7,156 bases of DNA, taken from positions 1 through 7,156 of the forward strand of contig JBAXGG010000020.1 of assembly GCA_037139495.1 (NCBI GenBank), given 5' to 3'. The notes under the pieces are model-generated. The model ran no database searches. It saw nothing but the letters and a program-made list of their open reading frames with translations, and was not told the origin of the DNA. This stretch comes from JAUPVS01 sp037139495 (GTDB lineage: Bacteria > Patescibacteriota > Saccharimonadia > Saccharimonadales > JAUPVS01). Within the stretch, counting starts at the first letter, position 1. Every line of letters begins with the position of its first letter. The position numbers and the translations under genes were made by a program. Shown one piece after another: positions 5,995 to 7,156 of this stretch.

Positions 5995-6240
5995 ATGTTT
6001 GGAAATGTATTTATCGGGATTATGGGTCTGTTTCTGTGGGTATTTTTGGCTTTATGGCCGGCAATGATAGCTAGACGCAAAGGTTACAGTTTCGTACTGT
6101 TTTTCATACTGGCGATTTTTATATCCTGGCCTATTGCGTTAATAATCACCTTTTTTATCAAAGACAAAACGCAAACTGCTCAATCACGCGCCGATGACAA
6201 AGCCGTCGATGCCAAGCTTAGGCGCGAAGAGAAGCTTTAA
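5995..6240 (+). CDS. Small two-span membrane protein, paralog of the facing gene at 6252-6470
   Basis: This is an 81-residue protein with two hydrophobic spans (about 3-25 and 32-54) joined by a basic turn. The signature WPAMIARRKGYSFVLFF followed by FIKDKT (to about 58) is shared with the convergent neighbour (WPASIAKRKGYSFLVFF...FMKDKT). After the shared part this copy has a charged tail of about 22 residues (SRADDKAVDAKLRREEKL) that the paralog lacks; it may be a cytoplasmic helix. The positive-inside rule would place the RRKG turn and both ends in the cytoplasm only if one hydrophobic segment is re-entrant, so topology is uncertain. The general GYSF/GRS-type two-span pattern occurs in many small bacterial membrane proteins without known function. 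Start ATG 5995 is supported by GGGAG. Confidence 0.75.
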   Translation: MFGNVFIGIMGLFLWVFLALWPAMIARRKGYSFVLFFILAIFISWPIALIITFFIKDKTQTAQSRADDKAVDAKLRREEKL

Positions 6241-6255
6241 CTAAAGATTAGTTAA
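6237..6255. terminator. Inverted repeat containing both stop codons of the convergent paralogs
   Basis: TTAACTAA (6237-6244) and TTAGTTAA (6248-6255) are perfect reverse complements around a 3-base loop (AGA). The TAA of the plus gene (6238-6240) and the TAA of the minus gene (complement of 6252-6254) sit symmetrically in the two arms. It may act as a weak two-way terminator or mRNA 3' end; the stem is AT-rich and lacks flanking U runs. Confidence 0.4.
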
Positions 6256-6470
6256 GAGGCCGGAGTTGGGGTTGTTTTGTCCTTCATGAACATTGTGACG
6301 AAAAGAGTAATCCACCAGAAGAACAAGCTAAAAACGAAAAAAACCAAAAAACTGTAGCCTTTGCGCTTAGCTATTGAAGCTGGCCAAAAGGCGATAGCTA
6401 TCCAAAGAACTAAGATAAAGACTGACCAAACAGTGTTAATCGTAAAACCCAATAGTGTAGTTCCGAACAT
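6252..6470 (-). CDS. Small two-span membrane protein, paralog of the gene at 5995-6240
   Basis: This is a 72-residue protein starting MFGTTLLGF, with hydrophobic spans near residues 8-28 and 38-60. The core WPASIAKRKGYSFLVFF and FMKDKT match the facing gene, and both proteins begin MFG. ATG 6470 is preferred over the in-frame ATG at 6485 because GGGAGA (6483-6478) ends seven bases before it and would lie inside the coding region if 6485 were used; this also aligns the N-termini of the paralogs. It ends in a short TPTPAS tail without the charged extension of its partner. Upstream, TATTAA/TAAAAT (6494-6486) may serve as -10. The nuclease gene lies upstream on the same strand, 55 bases away. Function unknown. 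Confidence 0.75.
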   Translation of the reverse strand: MFGTTLLGFTINTVWSVFILVLWIAIAFWPASIAKRKGYSFLVFFVFSLFFWWITLFVTMFMKDKTTPTPAS

Positions 6471-6503
6471 TTTCTTATCTCCCATATTTTAATACCTAAC
6501 ATT

Positions 6504-6520
6504 CTCGCAGCTAAGGCGAG
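6504..6520 (-). terminator. Small GC-rich hairpin between the nuclease and membrane-protein genes
   Basis: CTCGC (6504-6508) and GCGAG (6516-6520) form a 5-bp stem with a 7-base loop, just after the nuclease stop codon. There is no U tract on the minus strand after it, so termination is only a possibility. Confidence 0.25.
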
Positions 6521-6525
6521 TCTAG

Positions 6526-7125
6526 TCAATGGGGCAAGTAGTTACTAAAACGTCGCTTGTCTCTAAATAGTTGTTCTTTCCGCAATTTAGACGCTTCCCG
6601 GACTTCTGGGTCAACATCAGTACTAAAAATGTTTTCAGAATCGGTAAATTGCTGGCGGATTGAATCTGCCAGTGCTGAAGCATCGCTGACTGGGAGCCAT
6701 TTAAACCGAGGCGCCCAAACGTCAGGGAACATCGGATTGTCATTTTTGCGTTCCTCTATCGAACGCCAAGGTTTAGGGCTATAAAAATACAGACTAGCGT
6801 TTTGGGGCTTTCCTTCAACTAGCAAGCAAGCTTTTCCAGTGCATTGCGCCAAAAGTATTAGTTTTTTCACACTCGGCATTACTGAAAGACCATTTTTTAC
6901 TTCGACATATAAATCCTGGTCGGGGAGCAAGAAATCGGGTGTATATATATCTTTTACCGGGATCTGTTTTGATCCGTATAAATAGTCAAATTCAAAAGTT
7001 TCTGGCTCTCGGGTATAATCCATACCAGCTTGTTGGAAGTAGGTAGCCCAAGCCGCTTCCGTGCGAGAATCAAAATACTCTCCGTTATACTGAGCTTCAC
7101 TACCGAGCTGCTGGCCACTACTCAT
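6526..7125 (-). CDS. PD-(D/E)XK nuclease-like protein
   Basis: This is a 199-residue protein with the layout of small phage- and plasmid-type PD-(D/E)XK nucleases. FDSRTEAAWATYF gives the upstream acidic residue E23, YTPDFLLP gives D64, and YVEVK gives E75-x-K77, so the metal-binding and catalytic set is complete. REPETFEFD (39-47) is the usual strand between the first helix and the core. After the core, LILLAQCTGKACLLVEGKP (89-107) fits the remaining strand and helix. The C-terminal half is unassigned and ends in a basic helix (KLRKEQLFRDKRRFSNYLP). No methyltransferase or helicase partner is visible in the window, so restriction is not supported; a phage-derived or repair role is possible. 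ATG 7125 is fixed by the adjacent -10 box. Confidence 0.75.
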   Translation of the reverse strand: MSSGQQLGSEAQYNGEYFDSRTEAAWATYFQQAGMDYTREPETFEFDYLYGSKQIPVKDIYTPDFLLPDQDLYVEVKNGLSVMPSVKKLILLAQCTGKACLLVEGKPQNASLYFYSPKPWRSIEERKNDNPMFPDVWAPRFKWLPVSDASALADSIRQQFTDSENIFSTDVDPEVREASKLRKEQLFRDKRRFSNYLPH

Positions 7126-7131
7126 TTCCTT

Positions 7132-7140
7132 ATAATAACA
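7132..7140 (-). promoter_or_regulatory. Extended -10 promoter (TGTTATTAT) of the nuclease gene, predicted leaderless
   Basis: On the minus strand TG (7140-7139), one base, then TATTAT (7137-7132) ends six bases before ATG 7125, the same geometry as on the plus strand. AAGGAA in the gap resembles a Shine-Dalgarno sequence but lies directly against the ATG, too close to work normally. Confidence 0.55.
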
Positions 7141-7156
7141 CTTTTAAGATGTTCAG

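Noticed and set aside
6471..6485. Upstream ATG for the minus-strand small membrane protein
   Set aside because: The GGGAGA ribosome site would lie within the coding region; the second ATG has correct spacing and aligns with the MFG start of the paralog.
6557..6784. Plus-strand and second minus-strand frames inside the nuclease gene
   Set aside because: The nuclease frame has a complete PD-(D/E)XK motif set; the others are chance open frames.
7126..7131. AAGGAA before the nuclease ATG as a Shine-Dalgarno sequence
   Set aside because: It abuts the start codon, and the expected transcription start is at the ATG, so the sequence would probably not be in the mRNA.

Overview
The window looks like a stretch of a small-genome bacterium of the Candidate Phyla Radiation, most likely Candidatus Saccharibacteria (TM7). 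This rests on the overall style of the proteins: a Saccharibacteria-like alanine racemase, a short YdeI/OmdA-type protein, many lineage-specific small proteins and low-to-moderate GC. It is a judgement from memory, not a database search. TGA, TAG and TAA are all used as stops, so the recoded UGA of Gracilibacteria and Absconditabacteria does not apply. No tRNA, rRNA, CRISPR array or insertion sequence is visible.

Layout: a possible tail of an upstream gene (to 59); a Fic-domain AMP-transferase-like gene (98-649, +); a 170-base gap holding only a doubtful 36-codon reading frame; alanine racemase on the minus strand (820-1977); and, divergent from it, a HAD/YqeG-like phosphatase (2064-2774), a YdeI/OmdA-family protein (2799-3080) and an ITPase/HAM1-like nucleotide pyrophosphatase (3125-3697). 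Next comes a long unrecognised hydrophilic protein whose frame is broken at a run of nine A (3841-5246). It is followed by an N-terminally short TauE/SafE-type membrane protein (5243-5926), two tail-to-tail paralogous small membrane proteins (5995-6240 + and 6252-6470 -), and a PD-(D/E)XK nuclease-like gene (6526-7125, -).

The most consistent signal between genes is promoter architecture. Five genes (Fic, YdeI-like, ITPase-like, the 3841 gene and the nuclease) carry an extended -10 box of the form TGnTATAAT or a one-base variant ending 6-7 bases before the ATG. That places the expected transcription start at the start codon, so these mRNAs are predicted to be leaderless. The two small membrane-protein genes instead have clear Shine-Dalgarno sequences (GGGAG). 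Two initiation modes therefore appear side by side.

I see no obvious multi-gene defence or metabolic operon. Most genes have their own promoter and unrelated jobs: cell-wall D-alanine supply, nucleotide-pool cleaning, a possible lipid or other phosphatase, and a protein-modifying Fic enzyme. The best candidates for something undescribed are the frameshifted 468-residue protein with its TTGA-overlapped truncated transporter, the convergent paralog pair whose stop codons lie inside one inverted repeat, and the widespread leaderless promoters.
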